DNA of 57,194 nucleotides from Latilactobacillus fuchuensis DSM 14340 = JCM 11249 (GCF_000615805.1 NZ_BAMJ01000013.1:1-57194); one strand, 5' to 3'; positions 36,777 through 47,488 are shown, counted from the stretch's first letter. Notes: a model not told the origin generated them from the letters alone. Numbers and translations: made by a program.

Positions 36777-37964
36777 TTGGCAGTCACTCCTTTTTGCGCG
36801 ACACCGGCGACAATTGCCGCTTGAGCCACAGCTTGAGCGACGGTGTCACTGATGGCTGGTTCGAAGATTTCGGGCATGATGTGTTCGGTCGTTAGTTGGG
36901 CTGGTGTAACGTAATCGGCAATTGCGTAAGCCGCCGCGATTTTCATGGCTTCATTGATTTCAGTCGCCCGCACTTGGAGGCGCCCGCGAAAATACCGGGG
37001 AACGCGAGCACGTTATTAATCTGGTTGGGATAGTCCGAACGGCCGGTTGCAATAATCGCTGCACCAGCGGTTATTGCAATTTCGGGCATGACTTCAGGAA
37101 TCGGATTGGCTAAGGCAAAAATAATCGGATCTGTCGCCATCGTGCGAATCATTTCAGGGGTTAGCGCTTCTGCGACAGAAACGCCAACAAAGACGTCCGC
37201 GTTGACGAGTGCATCGGTCAATTGACCGGTAATGTTTTCCGGATTAGTCGTTGCAGCAATTTCGCGTTTATGGGTCTGACTATTTGGATTATCAGCGCGC
37301 AGAATTCCGAATTGATCGGCCGCGATGATGTTGGTAACCCCGAGATTTTGGAGCATCTTAATGATGGCGGTCCCGGCCGCGCCTGGACCGTTGAGAACGA
37401 TTTTGATTTGATTAATCGATTTATGGACTAATTTTAACGCGTTGATTAGACCGGCTGCAACGACGACTGCGGTGCCGTGTTGATCGTCATGAAAGACCGG
37501 AATATTTAATGTTTTTTTCAAAGTGGCTTCGATTTCAAAACATTTAGGCGAAGCAATATCTTCCAAATTAATGCCGCCAAAACTAGGGGCAATTTGTTGG
37601 ACGGCCGTAACAATGGCTGCGGGCTCTTGCGTGTCTAAACAAATCGGAAAAGCATCGAGCTGGCCGAATTGTTTGAATAAAATTGATTTGCCTTCCATGA
37701 CGGGCATTGCTGCTTGAGCACCGATATTACCGAGACCTAAAACCGCTGAACCATCACTAATGACGCCGACCATATGGGATTTAGCGGTGTATTGATAAGC
37801 GGCTTCAGGGTCTTTTTGAATGACCCGACAAGGTTCGGCACTCCGGGACTGTATGCGAGCGCTAAATCATGCATCGATTGGATTTGAACCGTACTTTCTA
37901 CTGCGATTTTACCTTGTTTAGCGGCGTGTAAAGCGAGTGCTTCTTCATTAATAGTCATGATCAT
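36773..37964 (-). CDS. mae: NAD(P)-dependent malic enzyme with two frameshifts
   Basis: 397 residues after restoring two bases, near the usual length of the short (YtsJ-like) bacterial malic enzymes. First break at about 37839 (LAYSPGV, then EPCRVIQKDPEAAYQY in another frame); second at about 36978 (FPGIFAGA, then QVRATEINEAMKIAA). Core motifs lie between: DGSAVLGLGNIG, FHDDQHGTA and LNGPGAAGTA. It would convert malate to pyruvate and CO2. Both breaks fit a single lost base, GGCC to GGC and GAGGG to GAGG on the plus strand. Coupled to fumC. Confidence 0.83.
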
Positions 37965-37972
37965 GTTTCCTT

Positions 37973-39328
37973 TCAGTAATGTAATTGTTTGACTAATTTT
38001 TCAGGGATGCCATCTTTGAGGGCAGTCGTGCGGAAATCATCTTTGGATTTAACCGTATCTTTAGCAATTTTGGCCGCTCGTGAATAACCGACGACTTTGG
38101 ACAAATCGGTCGCTAGTGACGTGCTGTTTTCGAGATTTTCGAGACAACGTTGCGGATCGGGTTCGAGGTCGACTAGGCAGTTGGTCACGAAAGTGTCAAT
38201 GACCCGTGTTAAATATTGGAATGATTCGAGTAATTTATAGAAGATAACCGGTTCAAAAGCGTTTAATTCGAGTTGACCGGCTTCAACCGCCATTGAAATC
38301 GTGGTGTTGTTGCCAATCACTGCAAATGCGCATTGATTAACGATTTCAGGAATCACCGGATTAATTTTACCGGGCATGATTGAACTGCCGTTTTGTTTAG
38401 CAGGAATCCGATATTCGCCAATGCCAGATAAGGGACCTGAAGAGAGTAGGCGAATATCATTGGCAATTTTAGAAAGACTCAGTGCTAGTGTTTTAAGATT
38501 GTCGGCCAAAACGGCGTAACTTTCGACGTTTTGGGTGCCATCGATTAAATCTTGACTAGGTAAGAAATTAAAACCAGTCATTTCCCGGAGAATTTTAGCG
38601 GCCGTTTGTGGGAAATCAGGATGACTATTGAGACCAGTCCCGATAGCAGTACCGCCTAAGTTGATTCGCAATAATTCATTGGTCGCGTTTAGAATCCGTT
38701 GATGATTGCGACTGATCACCGTGTAGTAGGCGTGAATTTCATCACCGACTGATAAGGCAACCGCATCGTTGAGTTGGGTACGCCCTAATTTCATGACGTC
38801 TTGGTAGCGGTCCGATTTTTGTAAAAGGGTCGTTTCCAAATAATCCAATTGCGCCATTAATAGTGGCACTTTTTTAAGTAAGGTTAATTTACCGGCTGAT
38901 GGGTAAACGTCGTTGGTTGATTGGCCTTTGTTGACGTGATCGTTAGGATGGACGATTGAATAATCACCACGAGTGCCACCAAGGTATTCGATGGCGCGAT
39001 TGGCAATCACTTCGTTAGCATTCATATTGGAACTCGTACCAGCGCCACCTTGAAGGGGATCAACGATGAACTGGTCGTGTAACTTGCCGCCAATGATATC
39101 GTCGCAGGCGCGGACAATCGCAGTAGCAATTGCGGGTTCTAAAACGTTTAATTCTCGATTGGTCAAAGCGCAGGCCTTTTTAATTTCAGCGAGACTAATA
39201 ATAAAATCAGTGTCTAATAAATTATCGGTAATTTTGAAATTTTCTTGCGCACGAGCGGCATTCACACCGTAATAAGCAGTATCTGCAATGTTCATTTCGC
39301 CAACGCTATCGCGTTCAATTCTTGTCAT
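37973..39328 (-). CDS. aspA: Aspartate ammonia-lyase
   Basis: 451 residues. Motifs GGAGTSSNMNANEVIANRA, HPNDHVNKGQSTND and GSSIMPGKINPVIPEIVNQ are those of AspA rather than fumarase. It splits aspartate to fumarate and ammonia. First gene of the minus-strand operon aspA-mae-fumC (8 nt gap to mae). GGAGGAAT lies before the ATG. Confidence 0.9.
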   Translation of the reverse strand: MTRIERDSVGEMNIADTAYYGVNAARAQENFKITDNLLDTDFIISLAEIKKACALTNRELNVLEPAIATAIVRACDDIIGGKLHDQFIVDPLQGGAGTSSNMNANEVIANRAIEYLGGTRGDYSIVHPNDHVNKGQSTNDVYPSAGKLTLLKKVPLLMAQLDYLETTLLQKSDRYQDVMKLGRTQLNDAVALSVGDEIHAYYTVISRNHQRILNATNELLRINLGGTAIGTGLNSHPDFPQTAAKILREMTGFNFLPSQDLIDGTQNVESYAVLADNLKTLALSLSKIANDIRLLSSGPLSGIGEYRIPAKQNGSSIMPGKINPVIPEIVNQCAFAVIGNNTTISMAVEAGQLELNAFEPVIFYKLLESFQYLTRVIDTFVTNCLVDLEPDPQRCLENLENSTSLATDLSKVVGYSRAAKIAKDTVKSKDDFRTTALKDGIPEKLVKQLHY

Positions 39329-39389
39329 GTCGATTCCTCCAGAAATTAATTGTTAAGAACACCTTTATCTAAACATATTATTCAAAAAG

Positions 39390-39403
39390 TGTAAACGGTT
39401 ACA
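39390..39403 (-). promoter_or_regulatory. cre site (CcpA operator) upstream of aspA
   Basis: TGTAAACGGTTACA fits the cre consensus TGWAANCGNTNWCA at every position. It sits 62 nt before the aspA start, so the operon is probably under carbon catabolite control. 39404-39593 shows no gene. Confidence 0.8.
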
Positions 39404-39593
39404 AATGTGATTATCACTCACTTTTAATGGCTTTAACATTGAATTTTCGTTGAGATTAGAATGCGCTAATTTTCACGAAGCAATTCATTAGACAAATGGT
39501 GAATTGAGGCATTTCAGACGATTAATCATTATCGGTTGGACAAATGGTTTATAATAAACCTATCATTAATTTATTTTTGGAGGAATGCGTGCG

Positions 39594-41165
39594 ATGCAAG
39601 ATAACCGACGACGTGAGAGCCGCTTCAATAAGACCCGTTTTTTCTTTATCATTAAAGGGTTAGTTGTTGGGGTACTAGCGGGGATTGTGGTCAGTCTTTT
39701 TCGTCTATTAATCGAAAAAGGATTAGCGTTTTCGATTAATCTGTACCAACGCGCACAACAGGCGCCAAGTCTCTTACTGGTCGTGTTAGCGATTAGCGTG
39801 GTGTGCGGTTTAATCGTCGCCCATTTATTAAAACGGGAACCGAATATCAGTGGTTCGGGGATTCCACAAGTTGAAGGCCAATTAGCGGGTGAATTTGATT
39901 TGAAATGGTGGTCGATTCTTTGGCGAAAATTCGTCGGTGGGCTGTTAAGTTTAGCACCAGGTTTGTTTCTAGGGCGTGAAGGGCCTTCCATTCAACTCGG
40001 TGCAGCGGTCGGACAAGGCGTCGCTGAAACCTTACACAATAAGGGGACTGATCGGCGGTTGTTGATTGCTGGTGGGGCCGCGGCTGGCTTATCCGCCGCT
40101 TTCAATGCACCGATTGCTGGCACGTTATTTGTTTTAGAAGAGATCTATCATAATTTTTCACCACTTGTTTGGCTGACCGCTTTAACAAGTGCGTTGGCGG
40201 CTAACTTTGTGTCGTTAAATTTTTTCGGCTTAACACCGGTTTTACATATTGCGTACACCAAAAGTTTGCCGATTAATCAATATTGGCATTTGATTATTCT
40301 AGGGATTATTTTAGGTTTAGCGGGTTATCTCTACCAAAAAGTGTTGTTATGGATGCCACAATTTTATGCGCGCCTTAAAGTACCGCAACGCTACCGTGGA
40401 TTAGTGCCGTTGATTTTAGTGATCCCGATTGGGTATTTTTGGCCCACTATTTTGGGCGGCGGGAATACCGTGATTACCCAATTAGGGCAACAGGTACCCA
40501 GTTTAAAAATCGTGATTGCGCTATTAGTGATTCGGTTTGTTTTTTCGATGATTTCGTATGGTTCCGGCTTACCGGGTGGGATATTTTTACCGATTCTATC
40601 GTTAGGCGCTTTAATTGGCGCTGTTTACGGCTTAACGATGATGCATTTAGGCCTATTGGCACCGAATTACGTGGTTAATTTGATGATTTTTTCAATGGGT
40701 GGCTATTTCGCCGGCATCGGGAAAGCACCGTTTACCGCCATCTTGTTGGTGACCGAAATGGTCGGTTCACTAACGCATCTGATGCCGTTGGCGATTTTAT
40801 CGTTAATCGCGTACGTCGTCGTTGATTTAATGGGCGGTGCACCGATTTACGAATCACTATTGCAACGGTTAATTGGTAAGAGTGCGCCGCAAACTGAAGG
40901 TTATAGTGATCGACTAGAAGTACCGGTTTTTGTCGGCGCACCGTTAGAAGATCGGCAAGTGCGCGAATTAGATTGGCCCAAAGCCAGTTTATTGATCGCA
41001 ATTCGGCGGGGTGAAACCGAATTAATTCCGCATGGGGATACCTTAATTCGCGCGGGCGATACCCTAGTTGTTTTGACCAAACATCAGTTACGCGCGTCGG
41101 TGAGACGTCAGATTGAATTGGCAGCGCAACAGTTGCAAGAAATCGATGAAAATCTCGTGAAATAA
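39594..41165 (+). CDS. ClC-family chloride channel/antiporter with C-terminal RCK_C (TrkA-C) domain
   Basis: 523 residues. The selectivity motifs are GSGIPQVEG, GREGPSIQLGA (gating Glu) and GKAPFTAILL; the inner-proton Glu is kept (FVLEEIYH), so it is likely a Cl-/H+ antiporter. Residues 440-510 form a TrkA-C domain (ELIPHGDTLIRAGDTLVVL) in place of CBS domains. ATG 39594 is preferred to 39585 because GGAGG would lie only 1 nt from the latter. Confidence 0.92.
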   Translation: MQDNRRRESRFNKTRFFFIIKGLVVGVLAGIVVSLFRLLIEKGLAFSINLYQRAQQAPSLLLVVLAISVVCGLIVAHLLKREPNISGSGIPQVEGQLAGEFDLKWWSILWRKFVGGLLSLAPGLFLGREGPSIQLGAAVGQGVAETLHNKGTDRRLLIAGGAAAGLSAAFNAPIAGTLFVLEEIYHNFSPLVWLTALTSALAANFVSLNFFGLTPVLHIAYTKSLPINQYWHLIILGIILGLAGYLYQKVLLWMPQFYARLKVPQRYRGLVPLILVIPIGYFWPTILGGGNTVITQLGQQVPSLKIVIALLVIRFVFSMISYGSGLPGGIFLPILSLGALIGAVYGLTMMHLGLLAPNYVVNLMIFSMGGYFAGIGKAPFTAILLVTEMVGSLTHLMPLAILSLIAYVVVDLMGGAPIYESLLQRLIGKSAPQTEGYSDRLEVPVFVGAPLEDRQVRELDWPKASLLIAIRRGETELIPHGDTLIRAGDTLVVLTKHQLRASVRRQIELAAQQLQEIDENLVK

Positions 41166-41194
41166 TTGATAAAAATGTGGTGTCTGAATACTTT
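41166..41194 (+). promoter_or_regulatory. Promoter of the secG operon
   Basis: TTGATA (41166-41171), 17-bp spacer, TACTTT (41189-41194), starting at the first base after the ClC stop. Confidence 0.5.
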
Positions 41195-41243
41195 TTATGC
41201 TAAAGTATTAAAAGACAGTGTAGATAGAAAGGTAGGGGTTAGG

Positions 41244-41480
41244 TTGGAAAATCTTTTCCTGAACTTATTATTAATCGATTCAATCTTGATTGTAATTGCA
41301 GTCATGATGCAACCAAGTAAACAGCAAGATGCTTTGAGTGCTTTATCAGGCGGTGCTGGTGATTTATTTGGTAAACAAAAGGCACGGGGCTTTGAAGCTT
41401 TCATGCAAAAAGTCACAGTTGTCCTAGGCATTTTATTCTTCGTCTTTGCGTTAGCGTTGGTGTATCTTTCATCACACTAA
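41244..41480 (+). CDS. secG: Preprotein translocase subunit SecG
   Basis: 78 residues with a TTG start (GGTAGGGG upstream). Two membrane helices flank VMMQPSKQQDALSALSGGAGDLFG, the typical SecG loop. Longer upstream in-frame sequence is unlike SecG, so I reject it. It heads the conserved secG-esterase-rnr-smpB order. Confidence 0.88.
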   Translation: MENLFLNLLLIDSILIVIAVMMQPSKQQDALSALSGGAGDLFGKQKARGFEAFMQKVTVVLGILFFVFALALVYLSSH

Positions 41481-41519
41481 TTTAACAGGCGGATCGAATT
41501 CTAATAAGAACGTTGATGC

Positions 41520-41550
41520 GGTCTCCTGTTGAATGGCAGGAGACCTTTTT
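41520..41550 (+). terminator. Terminator between secG and the esterase
   Basis: GGTCTCCTG / CAGGAGACC with an 8-nt loop, then TTTTT. Confidence 0.8.
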
Positions 41551-41580
41551 AAATGAATTTTGCCGGTAGGAGGCCGTGGT

Positions 41581-42357
41581 ATGCGTTATCGATTACCAGA
41601 ACCCTATTATTTTGAACAAGGCTCAATTGGCATCGTTTTACTACATGCTTATACCGGTAGTGCGAATGATGTTCGGATGTTAGGCCGCTCTTTAGAAAAG
41701 CAAAACTGGTCCGTATTAGCACCGAATTTTGCGGGTCACGCGACGTTTGAACCGTTGGATATTTTAAACGGCGGCAACGTCACGCTTTGGTGGCAAACAA
41801 CCGTGACAGCGATTCAGCAGTTAAGCAAGGCCCATAAAAAGCCCATCTTTGTTTTCGGGTTGTCGTTAGGCGGGCTTTTTGCTTTGCGAGCACTTGAATT
41901 ACTGCCGGAAGTGGTTGGTGGTGGGGTTTTTAGCACGCCGCTTCTAGAGGGTGTGCCAGCCAGTTTGACCCCGTTATTTCAACAATATGCACAAAAAGTG
42001 TATCAAGCGACGGCGGTGACTGAGGCGTTACAAATGGCCAAGTTAGCGCAGATTCGCCAACAATTACCACAACAATTAGCGCAAATCCAACAGTTTGGTC
42101 AGTTAGTTCAAACGGATTTAAATCAGATTGGCCCGAAACCCGTTTTTATTGGGCAGGGAGGCCACGATCAAGTCATTGATCCCAATCAAGCTAAACAATT
42201 GCAACAACGGTTGACCGACCTGGGTAGTCCAGTCGATTATCATTGGTACGCTGAGGCCGGTCACGTGATTACGGTTGATACCGCGCACCATCAATTAGAA
42301 GCAGACGTAACGGCGTTTATTAAGCGCTTTGAAAACAAGAAAGAGGTGTTGATATGA
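41581..42357 (+). CDS. Carboxylesterase (alpha/beta hydrolase)
   Basis: 258 residues. HAYTGSANDVRML oxyanion region, nucleophile GLSLGG, Asp in GGHDQVID, His in AGHVITVD. Matches the carboxylesterase usually encoded between secG and rnr. TAGGAGG precedes ATG 41581; the stop overlaps rnr by ATGA. Confidence 0.88.
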   Translation: MRYRLPEPYYFEQGSIGIVLLHAYTGSANDVRMLGRSLEKQNWSVLAPNFAGHATFEPLDILNGGNVTLWWQTTVTAIQQLSKAHKKPIFVFGLSLGGLFALRALELLPEVVGGGVFSTPLLEGVPASLTPLFQQYAQKVYQATAVTEALQMAKLAQIRQQLPQQLAQIQQFGQLVQTDLNQIGPKPVFIGQGGHDQVIDPNQAKQLQQRLTDLGSPVDYHWYAEAGHVITVDTAHHQLEADVTAFIKRFENKKEVLI

Positions 42358-44710
42358 CACAAGTTGAACAAATGAAATCAGCCATTATGGCCATTTTCGC
42401 CGCAGATGAAACGCAACAATTAAACGTATCAGAAATCAGTGAACGGATTGGTGTCAGTGGTTCACAAGATTTTAAAGACTTAGTTAAAGTGATGGCCGAT
42501 TTAGAAGCCGCTAAAACATTAAACATGGATGAAGCCGGCAAGTTTAGAATGCCAGCCACTCAACGACGTGTTGAAGGGGTTTTTCACGCCAACGAACGCG
42601 GTTTTGGGTTTGTTTCGCTCCCCGTTGATAATACGGATCCCGATATTTTTATCGCGCCACCGAATACCAATTTTGCAATGAACGGCGATACCGTCGAAGT
42701 TGAAATTGTTAAAGAGGCCGAAGAAAATAGTCGTCGTGGCCCTGAAGGTAAGATTGTCAACGTCATTACTCGTGGGATTGAAGAAATTGTCGGTGAATTT
42801 ATGCCTTATTCCGATATTCAAAAAGAAAAAACCGGTTTGATTGGTTACATTCAAAGTCACGCCAAAAAATTGAGTACTTATTTAATTTATTTAACGGACA
42901 ATGGGTTACATCCTCAAAAAGGCGATATGGTTCAAGTCGATATTACGAAATACCCAAGTGTTGAAGCACCCGGTCAAATGCGCGGGATTGCCAAACAAGT
43001 TTTAGGCAATAAAAACGATCCTGGTGTCGATGTCTTATCGATTGTTTATCAACATGATATTAAAACAGACTTCCCTGAAGAAGTTCGGTTACAATCTGAA
43101 TCCGTACCGGATACGGTTTTAGAATCCGATAAAGTTGGTCGCAAAGATTTAACGAACCAAGACGTGGTGACAATTGATGGCGACGATTCAAAAGATTTCG
43201 ATGACGCGGTTAATGTCCGTAAATTAGCGAATGGTCATTTCCATTTAGGCGTGCACATTGCCGATGTCAGCTATTATGTAACGGAAGGCTCACCACTGGA
43301 TGTTGAAGCGCTAGAACGTGGGACGAGTACTTATTTAACGGATCGTGTGATTCCAATGTTACCTTTCCGGTTATCAAATGGGATCTGTTCTTTAAATCCA
43401 GATGTTGAACGTTTGGCTTTAACGTGTGAAATGGAAATTGACGAACACGGTCAAGTCGTTGAACACCACATTTTCCCAAGTGTGATTAAATCAACTGCTC
43501 GGATGACTTACAATAACGTCAATCATATTTTAACGGATCAAGATGCTGATCTTCGTCAACAATACGCGGCCTTAGTACCGATGTTTGAAGATATGTCTGA
43601 ATTACACGAAATTTTATTGAAGAAACGCCATAATCGCGGTGCAATTGATTTCGAAGAAGACGAAGCTAAGATTATCGTCGATGAAAACGGTAAAGCGATT
43701 GACATCGAATTACGTTCACGCGGGTTATCGGAACGCATGATTGAATCATTCATGTTAGCTGCCAATGAAACGGTTGCTGAACATTACAGCACGGCTCATG
43801 CGCCATTCTTATACCGGATTCACGAAACACCAGATAGCGAAAAGATGAAGAAATTCTTTGAATTTATTACGGCTTATGGCATTCAGATCCAAGGCTCAAG
43901 TCAAAAAGTGACACCAATGATGTTACAAGAAGTCTTGACTCAAATTGAAGGTCAACCAGAACAACCCATCATTACAACGATGTTATTGAGAAGTATGCAA
44001 CAAGCACATTATTCAGACGAATCATTAGGCCATTTTGGTTTAGCGGCTGAATTTTACACGCATTTCACATCACCAATTCGTCGTTATCCCGATTTAATGG
44101 TTCATCGTTTAATTCACGAATATGCTAAAAATGGCATGACAACTGAAGAAAAGGCGAAGTGGGAACCTAAACTAGCCCAATCGGTGAACAAACTTCAATC
44201 GAAGAACGTCGCTCAATTGATACTGAACGGGAAGTCGTTGATCTTAAAAAAGCTGAATTTATGTTAGATAAAGTTGGTAATGAATACGATGCCGTCATCA
44301 GTTCAGTCACTAGCTTTGGGATGTTCATCGCCTTACCAACCACGGTTGAAGGACTTGTGCACATTTCACAGATGAAAGACGATTATTACAGCTTTGTTGA
44401 GAGTCAATTAGCTTTAGTTGGCGATCGGACACACAAGATGTATCGAATTGGCCAACCCGTTCGAGTGAAGGTTGCAAATGTTGACCTCGATGCGCATTCA
44501 GTTGATTTTGAACTCTTGAAGACCGAGGACGTTCCCTTGGCTTCTGCTGAGATATTGAGTAGAATAGAACCAAGACCTAAACGGCCAATGCGCCCACGTG
44601 ATAATGAAAAGAGTGGCGACAAACGCAATCGTCATTTTGACAATAAAAAGAATAACGGTCGGCGCCCAGCGCCAGCCAAAGATTCACAAAAACGTACTTT
44701 TAAAAAGTAG
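42354..44710 (+). CDS. rnr: Ribonuclease R, frameshifted near 44180
   Basis: 785 residues once one base is restored. N-terminal winged helix, cold-shock domains (RVEGVFHANERGFGF), RNB catalytic core (TIDGDDSKDFDDAVNV with the metal-binding Asp residues; HFTSPIRRYPDL), then S1 domain (YDAVISSVTSFGMFIALP) and a basic tail (KRPMRPRDNEK). The frame is lost after EPKLAQ (AAATC to AATC) just before GEQTSIEERR. It degrades structured RNA and acts with SmpB encoded next. Only the S1 domain would be lost if the break were real. Confidence 0.88.
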
Positions 44711-44718
44711 GTGATTAA

Positions 44719-45189
44719 ATGGCAAAGAAACATCCGCAAAAACCAGCAAACCTGATTGCTCAAAATAAAAAAGCTGGTCATGATTACAGCATTTTAGAAA
44801 CATTTGAAGCCGGATTAGTGTTGACTGGGACCGAGATTAAATCGGTTCGTAAAGGTAAAATTAATTTACGGGATGGATTTGCCCGGGTCCGCAATGGTGA
44901 AGCTTATTTAGAAAACGTCCATATTAGCCCCTACGAACAGGGCAACCAATTTAATCATGATCCACTACGGAATCGTAAGTTGTTATTGCACCGTAAAGAG
45001 ATTGATAAATTAGTGGGCATTACTAAGAATAAAGGTATCACGATTGTCCCGTTAAAGGTCTATTTAAAACATGGTTTTGCGAAGGTGTTAATTGGTGTTG
45101 GTCAAGGGAAACATGAATATGACAAACGCGAAACATTAAAACGCAAAGAACAAGATCGTGAAATGGCCAGAGTGTTAAAAAATCGATGA
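44719..45189 (+). CDS. smpB: SsrA-binding protein
   Basis: 156 residues. Motifs [27 protein letters not shown] region, [15 protein letters not shown], and the basic C-terminal tail. Part of tmRNA ribosome rescue, working with RNase R. AAAGTAGGTGATTAA precedes the ATG. Confidence 0.95.
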   Translation: MAKKHPQKPANLIAQNKKAGHDYSILETFEAGLVLTGTEIKSVRKGKINLRDGFARVRNGEAYLENVHISPYEQGNQFNHDPLRNRKLLLHRKEIDKLVGITKNKGITIVPLKVYLKHGFAKVLIGVGQGKHEYDKRETLKRKEQDREMARVLKNR

Positions 45190-45199
45190 TCAATTCATT

Positions 45200-45242
45200 A
45201 AAATCTCGTTTAACCTGACTCCTAGGTTGACGAGATTTTTTG
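45200..45242 (+). terminator. smpB terminator
   Basis: AAAATCTCGT-ACCT pairs with AGGT-ACGAGATTTTTT around a short loop. Confidence 0.85.
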
Positions 45243-45353
45243 TTCAACTGCACAGAAGGATTGGTTGTTTTTAGAGATAACAGTTTGAGCGGTCAATTAT
45301 CAAGCCGGATTAGCGTCGGCTAAAGTTTAAATTTATTACACAAAAAATATAAA

Positions 45354-45418
45354 TGTCGTTAAACTGTAATATAACGTCATAAATCTGCAATCTAATAGGG
45401 CCACTTCTTGGGTATAAT
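45354..45418 (+). promoter_or_regulatory. Promoter of the 3D-domain gene with 11-bp-spaced repeats
   Basis: TATAAT at 45413-45418. Upstream, TGTCGT-TAAAC-TGTAAT-ATAAC-GTCATA (45354-45381) has half-sites spaced 11 bp like a WalR box (TGTWAH-N5-TGTWAH), though only the central half-site is a full match. No convincing -35. Confidence 0.4.
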
Positions 45419-45452
45419 CGACTCTGGGTTATGAATGGAGGAGTTTAACAAG

Positions 45453-46526
45453 ATGCGATTTAAAAGACTAGCGTTGATTGTTGTCACAGGATTAGTTGCA
45501 ATGGTAACGATGGTAACATCTGTTAGTGCTGCCAGCTTGAGTGAATTAAAAGATCAAGAAAGCAGTACACAAAAAGATATTTCAGAAACAAATTCAAAGA
45601 TTCAGGTGACGTTAACGAGTGTTAATGCACAATATCAAAAAGTCGATCAATTAAAAACTAAAATTGCTGATAATGAAGCTAGCATTACGAATGCTAAAAA
45701 GGTTTTGAAAAAGCAAGCGGTCTTATTAGCGAAACGTGAAACTTATGCTAAAGAACGGTTACAATCGTTGCAACAAAGTGCTGACGATCGCAACGTCGTT
45801 AACGCGTTGTTATCAGCTGATTCGTTGAGCGATTTCTTCAACCGGGCGTATGCATTAACGGTACTTCAATCGGCTGATAATCAAAATATGGATGAATTAG
45901 TCCAAAGCTATCATGATACGAAAGTGGTTCAAGAACGTTTAGAAACGAGTAAAACTAATTTAGATCAAGAAAAAATCGAATTAGACCAACAGACAACGAC
46001 ATTGCAAACGCAAATTGATCAGATGAAGACTAACTTAAGTCAAAGTCGAGATAAATTAGCTAAGATTGCGCAAGAAAAGAGCACTGAAGAAGCTAAAATT
46101 GCGGCAGAACAGGCAGCAGCTGCTAAGGCTGCTGAACAAGCCAAAGCCGCTACGACCGTTGCTAAGGTGACGGATACAAGTAGTAGCGATACTGCCGCTA
46201 AGCAACAGGCTAGTTTAGCCGATAAAGCGAGCGGTAAGGCCGGTCAAACAATTCAGGTCCAAGCAACTGCCTATTCAATTGCAACGCCGGGTATGGGTCG
46301 TTACGGCGCAACTGGGATTGATTTAATGAAGAACCCGAACTGTATTGCGGTTGACCCAAGTGTCATTCCGTTAGGATCATTGGTAATGGTGCCAGGTTAT
46401 GGGTATGCCATTGCGGGTGATACCGGTGGTGCGATTAAAGGTCACATTATCGATGTTCATTTTCCAACGGTCGGCCAATGTGTTAGTTGGGGTCGTCGGA
46501 GCGTCGCAATTACGATTGTACAATAA
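45453..46526 (+). CDS. Secreted cell-wall protein with coiled coil and C-terminal 3D domain
   Basis: 357 residues. A signal peptide (MRFKRLALIVVTGLVAM ... VSAAS), then residues 35-215 coiled coil in the style of PcsB/CwlO hydrolases, an Ala/Lys/Gln-rich linker, and a C-terminal 3D domain. The three Asp residues are visible in TGIDLM, VAVDPSV-type and GDTGGAIKGHIIDVHF segments. 3D domains cleave or bind peptidoglycan (Sps/YocH relatives). GGAGGAG precedes ATG 45453. Single gene. Confidence 0.85.
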   Translation: MRFKRLALIVVTGLVAMVTMVTSVSAASLSELKDQESSTQKDISETNSKIQVTLTSVNAQYQKVDQLKTKIADNEASITNAKKVLKKQAVLLAKRETYAKERLQSLQQSADDRNVVNALLSADSLSDFFNRAYALTVLQSADNQNMDELVQSYHDTKVVQERLETSKTNLDQEKIELDQQTTTLQTQIDQMKTNLSQSRDKLAKIAQEKSTEEAKIAAEQAAAAKAAEQAKAATTVAKVTDTSSSDTAAKQQASLADKASGKAGQTIQVQATAYSIATPGMGRYGATGIDLMKNPNCIAVDPSVIPLGSLVMVPGYGYAIAGDTGGAIKGHIIDVHFPTVGQCVSWGRRSVAITIVQ

Positions 46527-46543
46527 TTAAAATAAATCACGAT

Positions 46544-46577
46544 TAAACGACAATCAGATTTCTGATGTCGTTTTTTT
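46544..46577 (+). terminator. Terminator of the 3D-domain gene
   Basis: AAACGAC-ATCAGA pairs with TCTGAT-GTCGTTT, followed by TTTTT. Confidence 0.8.
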
Positions 46578-46990
46578 TGATGGAGACTAAGTACTTGCAT
46601 CTGTTAATAAAACATGCTATTACTTACTAGAGACTCGTAATGAATTCGCTTTAATGATTGAAAATAGTGTGAAAATGGGTTTGATTTCATTAAGAAAAAA
46701 TAAATTTTTTTATTAAAACCAAAGATCATTTTCATGATAATGTTGATACAGCAAGGTTTTTATCTTTGAACTTACTTATTTGTTTTGTAAATGAGCTGTA
46801 AAGTGAGTTGAAATATATCTTTTAATGCTATAAACTATTATTATCGCTTTAAGTCATAATTATTACCAATTGTGTCAAATTTTGATAAGGATTATATATT
46901 GAGGCTTATCGAATAAGTGCGGGAATAAAGATTCGAAATCGGTAATCCGTTTAGGGATTATTGGGCTCAGAATTTTGTAGGAGGAAGAAT
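46578..46990 (+). other. AT-rich 413-bp intergenic region before the MarR gene
   Basis: No gene seen. A palindrome TCAAA-T-TTTGA (46875-46885) lies just upstream of a TATATT -10 (46895-46900) and could be a MarR-type operator. Several A/T tracts occur at 46690-46720. Confidence 0.4.
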
Positions 46991-47482
46991 ATGGATGTAG
47001 TAGACAAGTCCGATTTAATCGGCAGCACGTGGTCAGATTTTATGGAATTTGCGGGGTTATACCGCTGGTTAATTAATAACTTAAGTGAATGCATGAGTAA
47101 GGAAAGCCAGAAATATGGGTTATCTTTTGATCAATTTTTGGTCATGCACGAAATTCAAAATGCTAATAATGAAACAACAAATAGTGCTTTAGCTGATAAA
47201 ATGCAAGTGAGTCGTTCTGCAATCTCGCGTCAATGCCGTTCATTACGGAAGATGGCGTTCATTGCTGAACAATCTGATGAAAATGATCAACGAATTCGTC
47301 GTGTTCATTTAACGGATAACGGGATGCAAGTTTATCGTCATTTATTATTCTATTATCTCGATCTTTATAACGACTTAAAAGAAGAAATTGGTGAAGATAA
47401 GGTTGAAGCAACCATTGGTCAAAGTAAAGAAATCTTTGAACGTATGGTGACCATCAACAGCAACCGACCCGAAGCTAAATAA
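46991..47482 (+). CDS. MarR-family transcriptional regulator
   Basis: 163 residues. Helix-turn-helix ADKMQVSRSAISRQCRSLRK and wing ENDQRIRRVHLTDNG. AGGAGGAAGAAT precedes ATG 46991. No adjacent target gene on the same transcript, so the regulon is unknown. It does not resemble FabT as I recall it. Confidence 0.88.
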   Translation: MDVVDKSDLIGSTWSDFMEFAGLYRWLINNLSECMSKESQKYGLSFDQFLVMHEIQNANNETTNSALADKMQVSRSAISRQCRSLRKMAFIAEQSDENDQRIRRVHLTDNGMQVYRHLLFYYLDLYNDLKEEIGEDKVEATIGQSKEIFERMVTINSNRPEAK

Positions 47483-47488
47483 AGTGCC

